From contig NZ_BQUN01000003.1 of assembly GCF_026008495.1 (NCBI RefSeq), forward strand, positions 62,001 through 126,000: DNA of 64,000 bases, read 5' to 3'. The stretch comes from Streptomyces sp. A012304. Its GTDB lineage: Bacteria; Actinomycetota; Actinomycetes; Streptomycetales; Streptomycetaceae. Both the position numbers and the translations under genes were made by a program. This document shows, piece after piece, positions 1-7,881 of the stretch; the first letter of the stretch is position 1; every line of letters begins with the position of its first letter. The notes beneath the pieces were generated by a model that was given only the letters and a program-made list of their open reading frames with translations, made no database searches and was not told where the DNA came from.

Positions 1-812
1 GCGAACACCAGCAGGCCCTGCTTCAGACCGCTCATCTGGGAGGCGATCAGCTCCGCCAGGTCGTCGGCGAGTTGCTCGCCGGTGGTGGTCTCGACGAGGT
101 CCTTCGGCAGGGCCTTGTCGAGGGCGGTCTTCAGCGCGGTCTGGGAGGTGCCGGCGGCGGCCTTGACGTCGATCTCGTCGTAGGTGCCGGCCTTGCCGAA
201 CAGCTGCTGCGCGGTGGCGGTGTCGAACAGGGCGAGGCTGCCGCCGGCGGCGACGTTGCCGTCGTCGGTGGTGAAGATGCCGGTGATCTTCGGCGTGAGG
301 ACCGGGCCGTCGACGGAGATGCGGACGGTGTCGCCGACCTGGTAGCCGGCCCGTCGCGCGGTCTCGGAGTCGAGGACGACCTGACCGGCACCGTGCGGGG
401 CGGAACCTTCCTTCAGCGGGTAGCGGGGGTCCTTGTCCCCCCAGTAGTTGCCGCCCCGCGACTGGAAGCCGCCGCCGACGAGCTTGCCGTTCTTGTCGGC
501 GATCGCGGTGAAGTCCGTGACCACGCCGATGGCGGAGGCGGCGCCGGGCACCTTCGCGCTCCGGTCGAGCAGGGCCTGCGTCAGCTCGGGGGTCCTGCCG
601 ACCCGGTCCCCCTCGCTCTCCTGGTACTCGGGCGTGACGGCGACGTCGACCTGGTCGAAGCCCTTGGCGGAGCTCTTCTGGTAGGCGTCGGAGATGGTGT
701 TGGTGAAGACCAGGGTCCCCGACACGAAGGCCACGCCGAGCATCACGGCGAGGACGGTCATCAGGAGCCGGGCCTTGTGCGCGAGGACGTTGCGCAAGGC
801 GGTGCGGAACAT
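1..812 (-). CDS. ABC transporter permease, FtsX/MacB type (3' end beyond window)
   Basis: Inner-membrane subunit of an ABC transporter, probably an exporter or an extracytoplasmic complex of the MacB/LolCE type. The protein starts MFRTALRNVLAHKARLLMTV, with one membrane helix at about residues 15-37. A long extracytoplasmic MacB-PCD-like domain follows, containing GDTVRISVDGPVLTPKITGI. The gene runs off the left edge, so only about 270 residues are visible and the C-terminal FtsX helices are missing. It lies 45 bp downstream of the ATPase gene on the same strand, so the two form one operon. The substrate cannot be told from the sequence. Confidence 0.85.
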   Translation of the reverse strand, partial: MFRTALRNVLAHKARLLMTVLAVMLGVAFVSGTLVFTNTISDAYQKSSAKGFDQVDVAVTPEYQESEGDRVGRTPELTQALLDRSAKVPGAASAIGVVTDFTAIADKNGKLVGGGFQSRGGNYWGDKDPRYPLKEGSAPHGAGQVVLDSETARRAGYQVGDTVRISVDGPVLTPKITGIFTTDDGNVAAGGSLALFDTATAQQLFGKAGTYDEIDVKAAAGTSQTALKTALDKALPKDLVETTTGEQLADDLAELIASQMSGLKQGLLVF

Positions 813-857
813 GTGGGTTTCTACTCCGAAGGTGATTGACCGGATGTCAGCCGGACG

Positions 858-1628
858 TCAGCTGGTGCGGCCCTTGGCGTCGAACTGCTTCATCCGGTCC
901 AGCACCGAGTCGGCGGTGGGCCCGTACACCTCGTCGACGATCCGTCCGTCCGCGAGGAAGACCACCCGGTCCGCGTACGCCGCGGCCACTGGGTCGTGGG
1001 TCACCATCACCACCGTCTGCCCCAGCTCCCGAACGGAGTTGCGCAGGAAGCCCAGGACCTCGGCGCCCGAGCGCGAGTCGAGGTTTCCGGTCGGCTCGTC
1101 ACCGAAGATGATCTCCGGTCGGGAGGCCAGGGCGCGGGCCACGGCGACGCGCTGCTGCTGGCCGCCGGAGAGCTGGGAGGGCCGGTGGCCGAGCCGGCCG
1201 GACAGCCCCACCATCTGGATCACCTTGTCGAGCCACTCCTTGTCCGGCTTGCGGCCCGCGATGTCCATCGGAAGGGTGATGTTCTCCAGAGCGGTCAGCG
1301 TCGGCAGCAGGTTGAACGCCTGGAAGATGAACCCGATCTTGTCCCGGCGCAACTTGGTGAGCTGCTTGTCCTTCAGGGAGCCCAGCTCGGTGTCGCCGAT
1401 GCGTACGGAACCGGAGGAGAAGGTGTCCAGACCGGCCACGCAGTGCATCAGCGTGGACTTGCCGGAGCCGGAGGGGCCCATGATCGCGGTGAACTCGGCC
1501 TGGCGGAAGTCGACGGAGACGCGGTCCAGGGCGACCACCTGGGTCTCGCCCTGTCCGTAGATCTTGGACAGGTCCGTGGCGCGTGCGGCCACGGCGGTGG
1601 TCCGGTCGACGAGAGGGCTGGTGGTCAC
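858..1628 (-). CDS. ABC transporter ATP-binding protein (MacB/LolD type)
   Basis: ATPase partner of the downstream permease. Over 256 residues it has Walker A GPSGSGKST (about 51-59), the Q-loop in GFIFQAFNLLPTLTALENI, the signature LSGGQQQRVAVARA, Walker B IIFGDEP and the H-loop VTHD. The combination of FIFQAFNLLPTLTALENITLP with GDEPTGNLDS is typical of the LolD/MacB/FtsE class, which powers FtsX-like permeases rather than solute importers. I chose the GTG at 1628 because AGGAG lies 8 nt upstream; the frame stays open to an ATG at 1682 without a better ribosome-binding site. No regulator or two-component pair is adjacent. Confidence 0.9.
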   Translation of the reverse strand: MTTSPLVDRTTAVAARATDLSKIYGQGETQVVALDRVSVDFRQAEFTAIMGPSGSGKSTLMHCVAGLDTFSSGSVRIGDTELGSLKDKQLTKLRRDKIGFIFQAFNLLPTLTALENITLPMDIAGRKPDKEWLDKVIQMVGLSGRLGHRPSQLSGGQQQRVAVARALASRPEIIFGDEPTGNLDSRSGAEVLGFLRNSVRELGQTVVMVTHDPVAAAYADRVVFLADGRIVDEVYGPTADSVLDRMKQFDAKGRTS

Positions 1629-2023
1629 GGGTACGACTCCTGTCGGACGGTGGTTTCTTCCCGGAAGGGGGACGTGAACCATCGTCCCGGCCGCTTGCCG
1701 CCGTGTAGTCAGTCGCAGTTCCCGTTCCGAGGGCAGACTTCGGTCGGACAGCGGGCGGCCGTGTCATCCCAAAGGATGACGGCCACCCTGGAGAGACGGT
1801 TCGTCAAGAACCGGTGGAGCACCCTCGTTCGGGCGGTGAAATTCCGTCATTCCGCATGCGCGGCAGACCGGCGCACGCGAGGCTATTGGCAAGTGCGGAT
1901 GGCCAGTTCCCGGGGCTGATGCTCCCTCAGACCTCAATAAAATAAGACAACATCGGTCCGCTCTTCGGCTGTTCGAGGGACGCGTCCCGATAGGCTCGGA
2001 CCTCGACGCGGAGCCCATGGCCT
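1629..2023. other. gene-free stretch between the ABC operon and bldA
   Basis: No credible gene. It must hold the promoter of the leftward ABC operon and that of the rightward tRNA gene. An A-rich patch lies at 1931-1951. TAGGCT at 1991-1996, about 28 nt before the tRNA, is the only reasonable -10 candidate I see for bldA; no good -35 is at the right distance. Confidence 0.4.
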
Positions 2024-2106
2024 GCCCGGATGGTGGAATGCAGACACGGCGAGCTTAAACCTCGCTGCCCCTCGCGGGCGTACCGGTTCAAGTCCGGTTC
2101 CGGGCA
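2024..2106 (+). tRNA. bldA: tRNA-Leu(UAA), the bldA tRNA
   Basis: An 83-nt class II tRNA. The acceptor arms GCCCGGA (2024-2030) and TCCGGGC (2099-2105) pair perfectly, with A2106 as discriminator; CCA is not encoded in full. The anticodon stem GCGAG/CTCGC closes the loop CTTAAAC, giving anticodon TAA at 2056-2058. A long variable arm, as in leucine tRNAs, precedes a perfect T arm (ACCGG, TTCAAGT, CCGGT). In Streptomyces this tRNA is the only reader of the very rare UUA codon. It is dispensable for vegetative growth but needed for aerial mycelium and many antibiotics, because UUA sits in developmental and pathway regulators (established knowledge). By eye I found no in-frame TTA codon in the genes annotated here. 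Confidence 0.95.
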
Positions 2107-2205
2107 CCTCCGACCCACGCGGTCGGGGCGCATCCTTCTCCTCGGCTCCCTCGACCCCTCGGCTTCCCGGCCCCTCGGCTGCCCCGTGCGCGGCGCGGCC
2201 GGCCG

Positions 2206-2234
2206 TTGACACCCGATGAAGACGGGCGCAGACT
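2206..2234 (+). promoter_or_regulatory. predicted promoter of pobA
   Basis: TTGACA at 2206-2211, a 17-bp spacer, then CAGACT at 2229-2234: a near-consensus housekeeping promoter 74 bp upstream of the pobA start. Confidence 0.6.
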
Positions 2235-2248
2235 CACATCCGACAAGA

Positions 2249-2264
2249 GTGAAGAAAATTTCAC
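2249..2264. promoter_or_regulatory. candidate operator upstream of pobA
   Basis: The dyad GTGAAGAAAATTTCAC (half-sites GTGAA and TTCAC) lies just downstream of the predicted -10 box, where a bound repressor would block elongation. Regulators of pobA in actinomycetes are often IclR-type, but no regulator gene is adjacent. Confidence 0.4.
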
Positions 2265-2307
2265 CACACGAACAAGCAGTCTGGACATCCTCCCGAAGGG
2301 ACGCCCG

Positions 2308-3492
2308 ATGCGCACCACCGTCGGCATCATCGGCGCCGGCCCCGCCGGCCTCCTCCTCGCCCGCCTCCTCCACAACGCCGGCATCGACTCGGTCGTCCTG
2401 GAGAGCCGTGACCGGGCCTACGTCGAGCACCGGCAGCGGGCCGGGATCCTGGAGCAGGGCACGGTCGACGTGCTGCGCGCGGCCGGCGCCGGGGAGCGCA
2501 TGGACCGTGAGGGACTGCGCCACGACGGTATCGAGCTGCGGTACGCCGCGCGGCGCCACCGCGTCGACTTCCCCGCCCTCACCGGCGGCCGGTCGGTGAT
2601 GGTCTACGCCCAGACCGAGGTCTGCAAGGACCTCATCGCCCTCCAGCTGAAGGAGGGCGGCCCGCTGCTCTTCGAGGCGGAGGCGCTCGCCGTCGAGAAC
2701 GTCGCGGACGACGCCGCCGGCCGCCCCCGCGTCCGCTTCCGGCGCGAGGGCACCGAGGACGTCCTGGAGTGCGACTACGTCGTCGGCTGCGACGGCTTCT
2801 GGGGCGTGGCCCGCAAGGCGGTCCCCGCGGAGCTCACCCGCGTCTTCGAGCGCGCCTACCCCTTCGGCTGGCTCGGCATCCTCGCCGACGTGCCGCCCTC
2901 CCACGACGAGCTGGTCTACGCCCGCCACGACCGCGGCTTCGCCCTGCTGTCCATGCGCTCCCCGTCCGTCTCCCGCCTCTACCTCCAGGTGCCCGAGGGC
3001 ACGGACGCCGAGAGCTGGACCGACGAGGAGATCTGGGACGAGCTGGAGCGCCGCTTCGAGACGGCCGACGACTGGCGGCTGGAGCGGGGGCCGATCACCC
3101 AGAAGTCGGTGACACCGATGCGGTCCTACGTCCACGAGCCCATGCGGCACGGCCGGCTCTTCCTCGCCGGGGACGCCGCGCACATCGTGCCGCCGACCGG
3201 CGCCAAGGGCCTCAACCTGGCCGTCGGCGACGTCGTCACCTTCGCGCGCGCCCTCACGCACCAGAAGGAGACCGGATCGGCGGAGCTGCTCGACGCCTAC
3301 TCGCAGACCTGCCTGCGCCGGGTCTGGCAGGCCGAACGGTTCAGCTACGACATGACCACCCTGCTGCACCGCGCCCCCGACGCCACCCCCTTCGACGACC
3401 GTATCCAGCTCGCCCGCCTGGAGCGGATCGCCACCTCCCGGGCGGCCGAGACCGACCTGGCCGAGGGGTACACGGGGTTCCCGTTCGGGTGA
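2308..3492 (+). CDS. pobA: 4-hydroxybenzoate 3-monooxygenase (PobA)
   Basis: FAD-dependent flavoprotein hydroxylase converting 4-hydroxybenzoate to protocatechuate with NAD(P)H and O2, the entry to the beta-ketoadipate pathway. The 394 residues match the family length of about 394. Visible are the N-terminal FAD-binding GAGPAGLLLARLL (about 9-21), the middle CDYVVGCDGFWGVAR (the DG motif) and the C-terminal GRLFLAGDAAHIVPPTGAKGLNLA (the GD motif binding the FAD ribose). The ATG at 2308 follows GAAGGGA; the open frame extends upstream to 2206, but that part overlaps the promoter. The gene is monocistronic. The protocatechuate genes that would follow in the pathway are not in this window. Confidence 0.93.
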   Translation: MRTTVGIIGAGPAGLLLARLLHNAGIDSVVLESRDRAYVEHRQRAGILEQGTVDVLRAAGAGERMDREGLRHDGIELRYAARRHRVDFPALTGGRSVMVYAQTEVCKDLIALQLKEGGPLLFEAEALAVENVADDAAGRPRVRFRREGTEDVLECDYVVGCDGFWGVARKAVPAELTRVFERAYPFGWLGILADVPPSHDELVYARHDRGFALLSMRSPSVSRLYLQVPEGTDAESWTDEEIWDELERRFETADDWRLERGPITQKSVTPMRSYVHEPMRHGRLFLAGDAAHIVPPTGAKGLNLAVGDVVTFARALTHQKETGSAELLDAYSQTCLRRVWQAERFSYDMTTLLHRAPDATPFDDRIQLARLERIATSRAAETDLAEGYTGFPFG

Positions 3493-3614
3493 CGTCAAGG
3501 CGGTGTGAGCGACTGATCTCCGGCCGGTTCCGGGCAGGTACCGGGTTGGTCATGAATGAGGTCCTCCGGTGCCGGGAATCAGGGATCCACGTAGCGTGTT
3601 GCGCAGCACGATGA

Positions 3615-3630
3615 GGGAAAGATCCTTCCC
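3615..3630. promoter_or_regulatory. dyad upstream of the Bax1-I-like gene
   Basis: Near-perfect palindrome GGGAAAGATCCTTCCC in the 214-bp gap before the membrane-protein gene, just upstream of a possible -10 TAGGGT (3637-3642). Possible operator; the regulator is unknown. Confidence 0.3.
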
Positions 3631-3706
3631 AAGCAGTAGGGTCAATCCTTTGCCTACCCATTACCCTTGAGGCCAAGGCCACGCAGCGTGGCCATGGAGG
3701 AGTGAA

Positions 3707-4588
3707 ATGGAGAGCAGAAACCCGGTCTTCTCGCGACGGGGGTTCAGCCGCGACAACGGCTACGCGGGCTTCAACGCGCAGGCCGGGGGACCCGCTGTCG
3801 GTACGCAGGCCAACCCGTACGCCCAGCAGGCGGGCAACCCGTACGCGCAGAACCCTTACGCCCAACAGGGCGTGGGCGCCCCGCCGCAGGCCCCGGTCAC
3901 CCCGGGCGCCATGACCATGGACGACGTCGTCGCGCGCACCGCGACCACGCTCGGCACCGTGGTGCTCACCGCGGTCCTGTCCTGGCTGCTGCTGCCCGTC
4001 GACGAGGCCAACCTCGGCAAGTCGTACGGCATCGCGGTCGGCGCCGGTCTGGTCGCGATGGTGCTGGCGCTCGTGCAGTCCTTCAAGCGCCGTCCCGCGC
4101 CCGCGCTGATCCTGTCGTACGCCGCCCTGGAGGGCGTGTTCCTCGGCGTGATCTCCAGCGCGGTGTCGACGTACATCTCGGACGGTGTGGTCGCCCAGGC
4201 CGTGCTCGGCACCATGGCGGTATTCGCCGGTGTGCTCGTGGCCTACAAGGCGGGCTGGATCCGCGTCAACCGCCGCTTCTACGGCTTCGTCATGGCCGCC
4301 GCGCTCGGCTTCGTCCTGCTGATGGCCGTGAACCTCCTGTTCACCGTCTTCGGCGGCGGCGACGGCCTCGGCTTCCGCAGCGGTGCGCTCGGCATCGTGT
4401 TCGGTGTCATCGGCATCATCCTCGGTGCCTGCTTCCTCGCCCTGGACTTCAAGCAGGTCGAGGACGGCATCGCCTACGGCGCCCCGCGCGAGGAGGCCTG
4501 GCTCGCGGCCTTCGGCCTCACGCTGACGCTGGTGTGGATCTACATGGAGTTCCTGCGACTCCTCGCGATCCTCAACAGCGACGACTGA
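3707..4588 (+). CDS. Bax1-I/YccA-like integral membrane protein
   Basis: A 293-residue membrane protein with a cytoplasmic N-terminal tail of about 75 residues carrying repeated NPYAQ motifs (three close copies near residues 27-48). About seven membrane helices follow, with TTLGTVVLTAVLSWLLLP first and WLAAFGLTLTLVWIYMEFLRLLAIL last. The size, the seven-helix layout and the EGVFLGVIS segment fit the bacterial Bax inhibitor-1-like family (PF12811). Its function in bacteria is not established; calcium leak or stress roles are suggested for relatives. The ATG at 3707 has GGAGG 7 nt upstream. It stands alone, and two hairpins follow. Confidence 0.8.
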   Translation: MESRNPVFSRRGFSRDNGYAGFNAQAGGPAVGTQANPYAQQAGNPYAQNPYAQQGVGAPPQAPVTPGAMTMDDVVARTATTLGTVVLTAVLSWLLLPVDEANLGKSYGIAVGAGLVAMVLALVQSFKRRPAPALILSYAALEGVFLGVISSAVSTYISDGVVAQAVLGTMAVFAGVLVAYKAGWIRVNRRFYGFVMAAALGFVLLMAVNLLFTVFGGGDGLGFRSGALGIVFGVIGIILGACFLALDFKQVEDGIAYGAPREEAWLAAFGLTLTLVWIYMEFLRLLAILNSDD

Positions 4589-4593
4589 CGCCG

Positions 4594-4616
4594 CCGGACC
4601 GGCCGCGCCGGTCCGG
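4594..4616 (+). terminator. hairpin after the Bax1-I-like gene
   Basis: A 9-bp perfect stem CCGGACCGG/CCGGTCCGG with a 5-nt loop, starting 5 nt after the stop codon. It forms the first of two consecutive hairpins. Confidence 0.55.
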
Positions 4617-4622
4617 CACACA

Positions 4623-4652
4623 CGAAGGGCCCCGGTTCGCCGGGGCCCTTCG
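4623..4652 (+). terminator. strong terminator hairpin with TTCG loop
   Basis: A 13-bp perfect GC-rich stem (4623-4635 with 4640-4652) closed by a stable TTCG tetraloop. It sits between a rightward gene ending at 4588 and a leftward gene ending at 4689, so it may serve both directions. Confidence 0.8.
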
Positions 4653-4688
4653 TCGTGTCGGTGTCCGGTGCGGTCTCGTGCTGGCGCG

Positions 4689-4916
4689 CTACAGCAGCTT
4701 GCGCGCGGCCCTCCTCAGGTCGTACTCGTGGATGATCGCCTTGGCGTGGCCGTACGCGAGGTTGTGCTCGTGGCGCAGCCAGCTGACCTTTTCCTCGAAG
4801 CGGAGAGCGGGGCCTTCGTCGACGGTGCGCAACCAGTCGGTGATGTCACGACCGGTGCATTGGGGGATGCGGGCTAGCAGGTTGCGATGGGTCTCCTCGG
4901 AGAAGACTTGGGACAT
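4689..4916 (-). CDS. small DUF4287-family protein
   Basis: A 75-residue soluble protein, MSQVFSEETHRNLLARIPQ..., with RDITDWLRTVDEGPALRFEEKVSWLRHEHNLAYGHAKAIIHEYDLRRAARKLL. The pattern of a short helix, W-L, then K-W-L-hydrophobic-H-G-AxxI-E is characteristic of the DUF4287 domain. The family has no assigned biochemical role; some members sit beside lyase or transport domains. The ATG at 4916 is preferred over an in-frame codon at 4934 because GGAGG lies 5 nt before it. The next gene is divergent. Confidence 0.7.
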   Translation of the reverse strand: MSQVFSEETHRNLLARIPQCTGRDITDWLRTVDEGPALRFEEKVSWLRHEHNLAYGHAKAIIHEYDLRRAARKLL

Positions 4917-4982
4917 CGGCGCCTCCGAACGCAATGGGCTGTAAGCCGGTCCTTCAGGTCACGGTGCCTGAGGGTTCGCCCG

Positions 4983-5013
4983 TTGGCAACAGTCCCGGTA
5001 CGACGCGTACGCT
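4983..5013 (+). promoter_or_regulatory. promoter for a leaderless transcript
   Basis: TTGGCA (4983-4988), 19 bp, then TACGCT (5008-5013). The GTG start codon at 5020 falls at the expected transcription start, and no ribosome-binding site is visible, so the mRNA is probably leaderless. Confidence 0.45.
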
Positions 5014-5019
5014 CACCGC

Positions 5020-5331
5020 GTGGTTGATACGACGCCTCTTACCCGTGCGGTGGATCACTTCGCCGACCGCCTTCGGGCGGCCCCCCAGAGCCGGCTCCAG
5101 CGAGGTGCGGCCGCGGAGGCGCTGGCCCTGGCCAGGGAGTTGGCGCTGTGGGCCCAGCGGATCGAGGACCCCTCGGGGGAGCAGCGGGTGATGCCGGACG
5201 CCGGTATGTTCGCCGCCGCCGACCAGATCACCGTCGCCGTGCACGACCTCGCCGTCGTCCTGCGGGACGAGGGCGAGGTGCAGGAAGCGGTGCGGCTCGT
5301 GGAGGAGGCGCAGAAGCGCGCCGGAGTGTGA
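5020..5331 (+). CDS. conserved hypothetical protein, 103 aa
   Basis: A small, soluble, mostly helical protein (MVDTTPLTRAVDHFADRL..., ending VRLVEEAQKRAGV). It has no signal peptide, membrane helix or recognisable catalytic motif. Alanine- and leucine-rich helices such as RGAAAEALALARELALWAQRI suggest a helical bundle. It begins with GTG directly downstream of a -10-like TACGCT, pointing to leaderless translation. It lies divergently from the DUF4287 gene and convergently with the next. I do not recognise a function. Confidence 0.6.
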   Translation: MVDTTPLTRAVDHFADRLRAAPQSRLQRGAAAEALALARELALWAQRIEDPSGEQRVMPDAGMFAAADQITVAVHDLAVVLRDEGEVQEAVRLVEEAQKRAGV

Positions 5332-5368
5332 GGGCGGGCCGGGGAGAGGCGGAGGCGCTCCGGGTCGG

Positions 5369-6160
5369 TCAGAGGCTCGCGATGACCCGGTCCGCCAGGA
5401 TGTAGACGTTCTCCTCGCCGCACGCGAACGTCAGCGTGTACGCGCCGGAGATGCCCGAGCCGCCCAGCAGGTAAGGGGTCTCGCCCGCCGTCAGGGCGGT
5501 CGCGAGGCGCTCCGCGGTCTCGCGGTGCCCCGGGGTCATGCACAGGGTGGTGCCGTCGGCGAAGACGTAGACGTCGAGGGTGCCCAGCGGGCCCGGACGG
5601 ACGTCGGTCAGCTCGGTGCGGGCGGCGGCCAGGTCCTCCAGCGCGGTGACCGTGCGCTCGTGGTCGCCCGCGACCGGCGACTGCACGGGCACGAAGTCCG
5701 GGTGCGAGGGGTGGCGCCGGCGGGCCGCGGCCAGCTCGGGGGACTCCCCGGCGAACTCGTCGATGTCCGCGGTCGGCTCGGTCACCGGCTCCAGCGGCTC
5801 CAGGCCCACGAAGTCGGTCTGACGGGGCAGGAACAGCTCGCTGTCCGGCAGGCCCAGCAGGGAGGGGGCGTCGGAGGCGTCACGGGCCTCCTGGGCGGCC
5901 CAGAAGGCGCGCGCCTCGGCCAGCTCCCGCTCCCGCTCCTCCGCGAGCGCCTCGGCCACCGCGGCGCGTATCTCGTCGGTGTCGGCGGGGGGGCGGGCGG
6001 CGGGCACCGAGCCGTGCGGCTGGGCGGTGTGCTGCTCGGTGAGCTGGGTGTGCAGGTCGGCCACCTGCCGACGCAGCTGCAGGAGGGTGCGCAGGACGGC
6101 GACGCCCACGGCGCCGGTGGCGGCCGTGGTGACCAGCATGGCGATCGGCATGGCGCTCAC
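5369..6160 (-). CDS. membrane-anchored coiled-coil protein, function unknown
   Basis: 263 residues. An N-terminal membrane helix (PIAMLVTTAATGAVGVAVLRTLL, about 5-27) is followed by a short coiled coil (LRRQVADLHTQLTEQH) and an acidic Ala/Glu-rich middle, including EALAEERERELAEARAFWAAQEARDA. A compact C-terminal domain of about 90 residues begins at LEDLAAARTELTDV and contains LDVYVFADGTTLCMTPGH. The product is probably anchored to the membrane with a cytoplasmic domain. The GTG at 6160 has GGGAG 7 nt upstream; the alternative ATG nine bases further in lacks one. Monocistronic. I do not recognise the family. Confidence 0.65.
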   Translation of the reverse strand: MSAMPIAMLVTTAATGAVGVAVLRTLLQLRRQVADLHTQLTEQHTAQPHGSVPAARPPADTDEIRAAVAEALAEERERELAEARAFWAAQEARDASDAPSLLGLPDSELFLPRQTDFVGLEPLEPVTEPTADIDEFAGESPELAAARRRHPSHPDFVPVQSPVAGDHERTVTALEDLAAARTELTDVRPGPLGTLDVYVFADGTTLCMTPGHRETAERLATALTAGETPYLLGGSGISGAYTLTFACGEENVYILADRVIASL

Positions 6161-6354
6161 TGACGTACTCCCGGTTCAAAGTCGACCCCCGACTTCCTAC
6201 ATCAGCTTGAAGGGTGGACTATCCAGCTGTCAGTGCGTAACGTCACGAAACGGACAGGGTCTTGGGTCCGCCGTGGGGGGTCGGACGGGTCTGAGCTGCG
6301 CTTTCCCTGTGGTGAGGGAGATAGGTCACATCCTGGGGGACATTCGATCACAGA

Positions 6355-6393
6355 ACGGCCCGGAGTCCAGGGGCTTCCCGGACTCCGGGCCGT
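6355..6393 (-). terminator. terminator of the thiolase gene
   Basis: A perfect 14-bp stem (6355-6368 with 6380-6393) around an 11-nt loop, 45 nt beyond the thiolase stop codon. Confidence 0.75.
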
Positions 6394-6438
6394 CGGCTCA
6401 CGATGGGTGCCGTGCCGGCTACCCAGCGGTGACGCCTT

Positions 6439-7656
6439 CTAGCTGAGGCGCTCGATGACCATCGCCATGCCCTGGCCGCCGCCCACGCACATCGTCTCCA
6501 GGCCGAACTGCTTGTCGTGCCACTGGAGGGAGTTGATGAGCGTGCCGGTGATGCGGGCGCCGGTCATGCCGAAGGGGTGGCCGACGGCGATGGCGCCGCC
6601 GTTGACGTTCAGCTTGTCCAGGTCGATGCCCAGCTCACGGTAGGAGGGGATCACCTGGGCGGCGAACGCCTCGTTGATCTCGACCAGGTCGATGTCGTCG
6701 ATGGTCAGGCCGGCCCGACGCAGGGCCTGCTGGGACGCCTCGACCGGGCCGAGGCCCATGATCTCGGGGGAGAGGCCGGAGACGCCGGTCGACACGATCC
6801 GGGCGAGCGGGGTGAGGCCCAGCTCGCGGGCCTTGGTGTCGCTCATGATGACGACCGCGGCGGCACCGTCGTTCAGCGGGCAGCAGTTGCCCGCCGTGAC
6901 CAGGCCGTCGGGGCGGAAGACCGGCTTGAGGCCCGCCACGCCCTCCATGGTGACGCCGGCGCGCGGGCCGTCGTCCTTGCTGACGACGGTGCCGTCGGGG
7001 AGGGTCACCGGCGTGATCTCGCGCTCCCAGAAGCCGTTCTTGATGGCCTCCTCGGCGAGGTTCTGCGAGCGGACGCCGAACTCGTCCATCTCCTGGCGGG
7101 TGATGCCCTTTGCGCGGGCCAGGTTCTCCGCGGTCTGGCCCATGGCGATGTACGGGTCGGGCAGCAGGCCGTCCTCGCGCGGGTCGTGCCAGGTGGTGCC
7201 CTCCTGCTGGGCGACCTCGGCGGTGCGGGCCTCGGCCTCGGCGAAGAGCGGGTTGCGCCCGCTCGGCATGTCGGAGGTGCCGTTGGCGTACCGGGAGACC
7301 ATCTCGACACCGGCGGAGATGAAGACGTCGCCCTCGCCGGCCTTGATGGCGTGCAGGGCCATGCGGCTCGTCTGGAGCGACGAGGAGCAGTAGCGGGTGA
7401 TCGTGCAGCCGGGCAGGTGGTCCATGCCCATCTGCACGGCGACGATCCTGCCGAGGTTGTGGCCCTGCTCGCCGCCGGGCAGACCGCAGCCGAGCATCAG
7501 GTCGTCGATGTCCTTCGGGTCCAGCTCGGGGACCTTGGCGAGGGCCGCCTGGATGATCGTGGCGGTCAGGTCGTCCGGGCGCAGGTCCTTGAGGGAGCCC
7601 TTGCCGGCGCGGCCGATGGGGGAGCGGGCGGTCGAGACGATGACGGCTTCGGGCAT
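6439..7656 (-). CDS. acetyl-CoA C-acyltransferase (thiolase)
   Basis: 405 residues, the usual thiolase length. It catalyses thiolytic cleavage of 3-ketoacyl-CoA, or the reverse condensation, in fatty-acid or acetoacetyl-CoA metabolism. The nucleophilic Cys is C90 in [16 protein letters not shown]. The C-terminal half has [10 protein letters not shown], the catalytic-His motif [11 protein letters not shown] and the second cysteine in [13 protein letters not shown]. The RYCSSSLQT form and the motif [25 protein letters not shown] favour a degradative acyltransferase of the FadA type over PHB-type acetoacetyl-CoA thiolases (inference). The ATG at 7656 has GGAG 5 nt upstream. Monocistronic, with a dyad in the promoter region. 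Confidence 0.9.
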   Translation of the reverse strand: MPEAVIVSTARSPIGRAGKGSLKDLRPDDLTATIIQAALAKVPELDPKDIDDLMLGCGLPGGEQGHNLGRIVAVQMGMDHLPGCTITRYCSSSLQTSRMALHAIKAGEGDVFISAGVEMVSRYANGTSDMPSGRNPLFAEAEARTAEVAQQEGTTWHDPREDGLLPDPYIAMGQTAENLARAKGITRQEMDEFGVRSQNLAEEAIKNGFWEREITPVTLPDGTVVSKDDGPRAGVTMEGVAGLKPVFRPDGLVTAGNCCPLNDGAAAVVIMSDTKARELGLTPLARIVSTGVSGLSPEIMGLGPVEASQQALRRAGLTIDDIDLVEINEAFAAQVIPSYRELGIDLDKLNVNGGAIAVGHPFGMTGARITGTLINSLQWHDKQFGLETMCVGGGQGMAMVIERLS

Positions 7657-7756
7657 CACGGCTCCATTGGCGTACGGGTTCTTTGAGGCACGGCTGTCTG
7701 GGAAGTTACCCGTACGTATGGTCAGGGTCACGGGGGTGGCGGTGTGACCCTGACCG

Positions 7757-7773
7757 CACTTTACTAAGCGCTT
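7757..7773. promoter_or_regulatory. candidate operator upstream of the thiolase
   Basis: A perfect AAGCGCTT palindrome at 7766-7773 adjoins a leftward -10 candidate TAAAGT (7757-7762), about 100 bp upstream of the thiolase ATG. TetR-type fatty-acid regulators bind such dyads, but no regulator gene is near. Confidence 0.35.
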
Positions 7774-7881
7774 GCTTTCCCGAGATCCGGCCGACCCTGG
7801 ACGGGCGCCCGGGCGGACCCGGGCGGGGCCTTCCCGGCGCACCTGGACGGGCCCCCGGTTGGACCCGGGCGGACCTCGTCC

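Noticed and set aside
1764-2018. 84-codon open frame on the minus strand opposite the bldA upstream region
   Set aside because: No ribosome-binding site, no conserved-looking domain, and it overlaps the tRNA promoter region.
1927-3498. 523-codon open frame antisense to pobA
   Set aside because: GC-driven shadow of the strongly supported pobA; low-complexity Gly/Val/Arg sequence.
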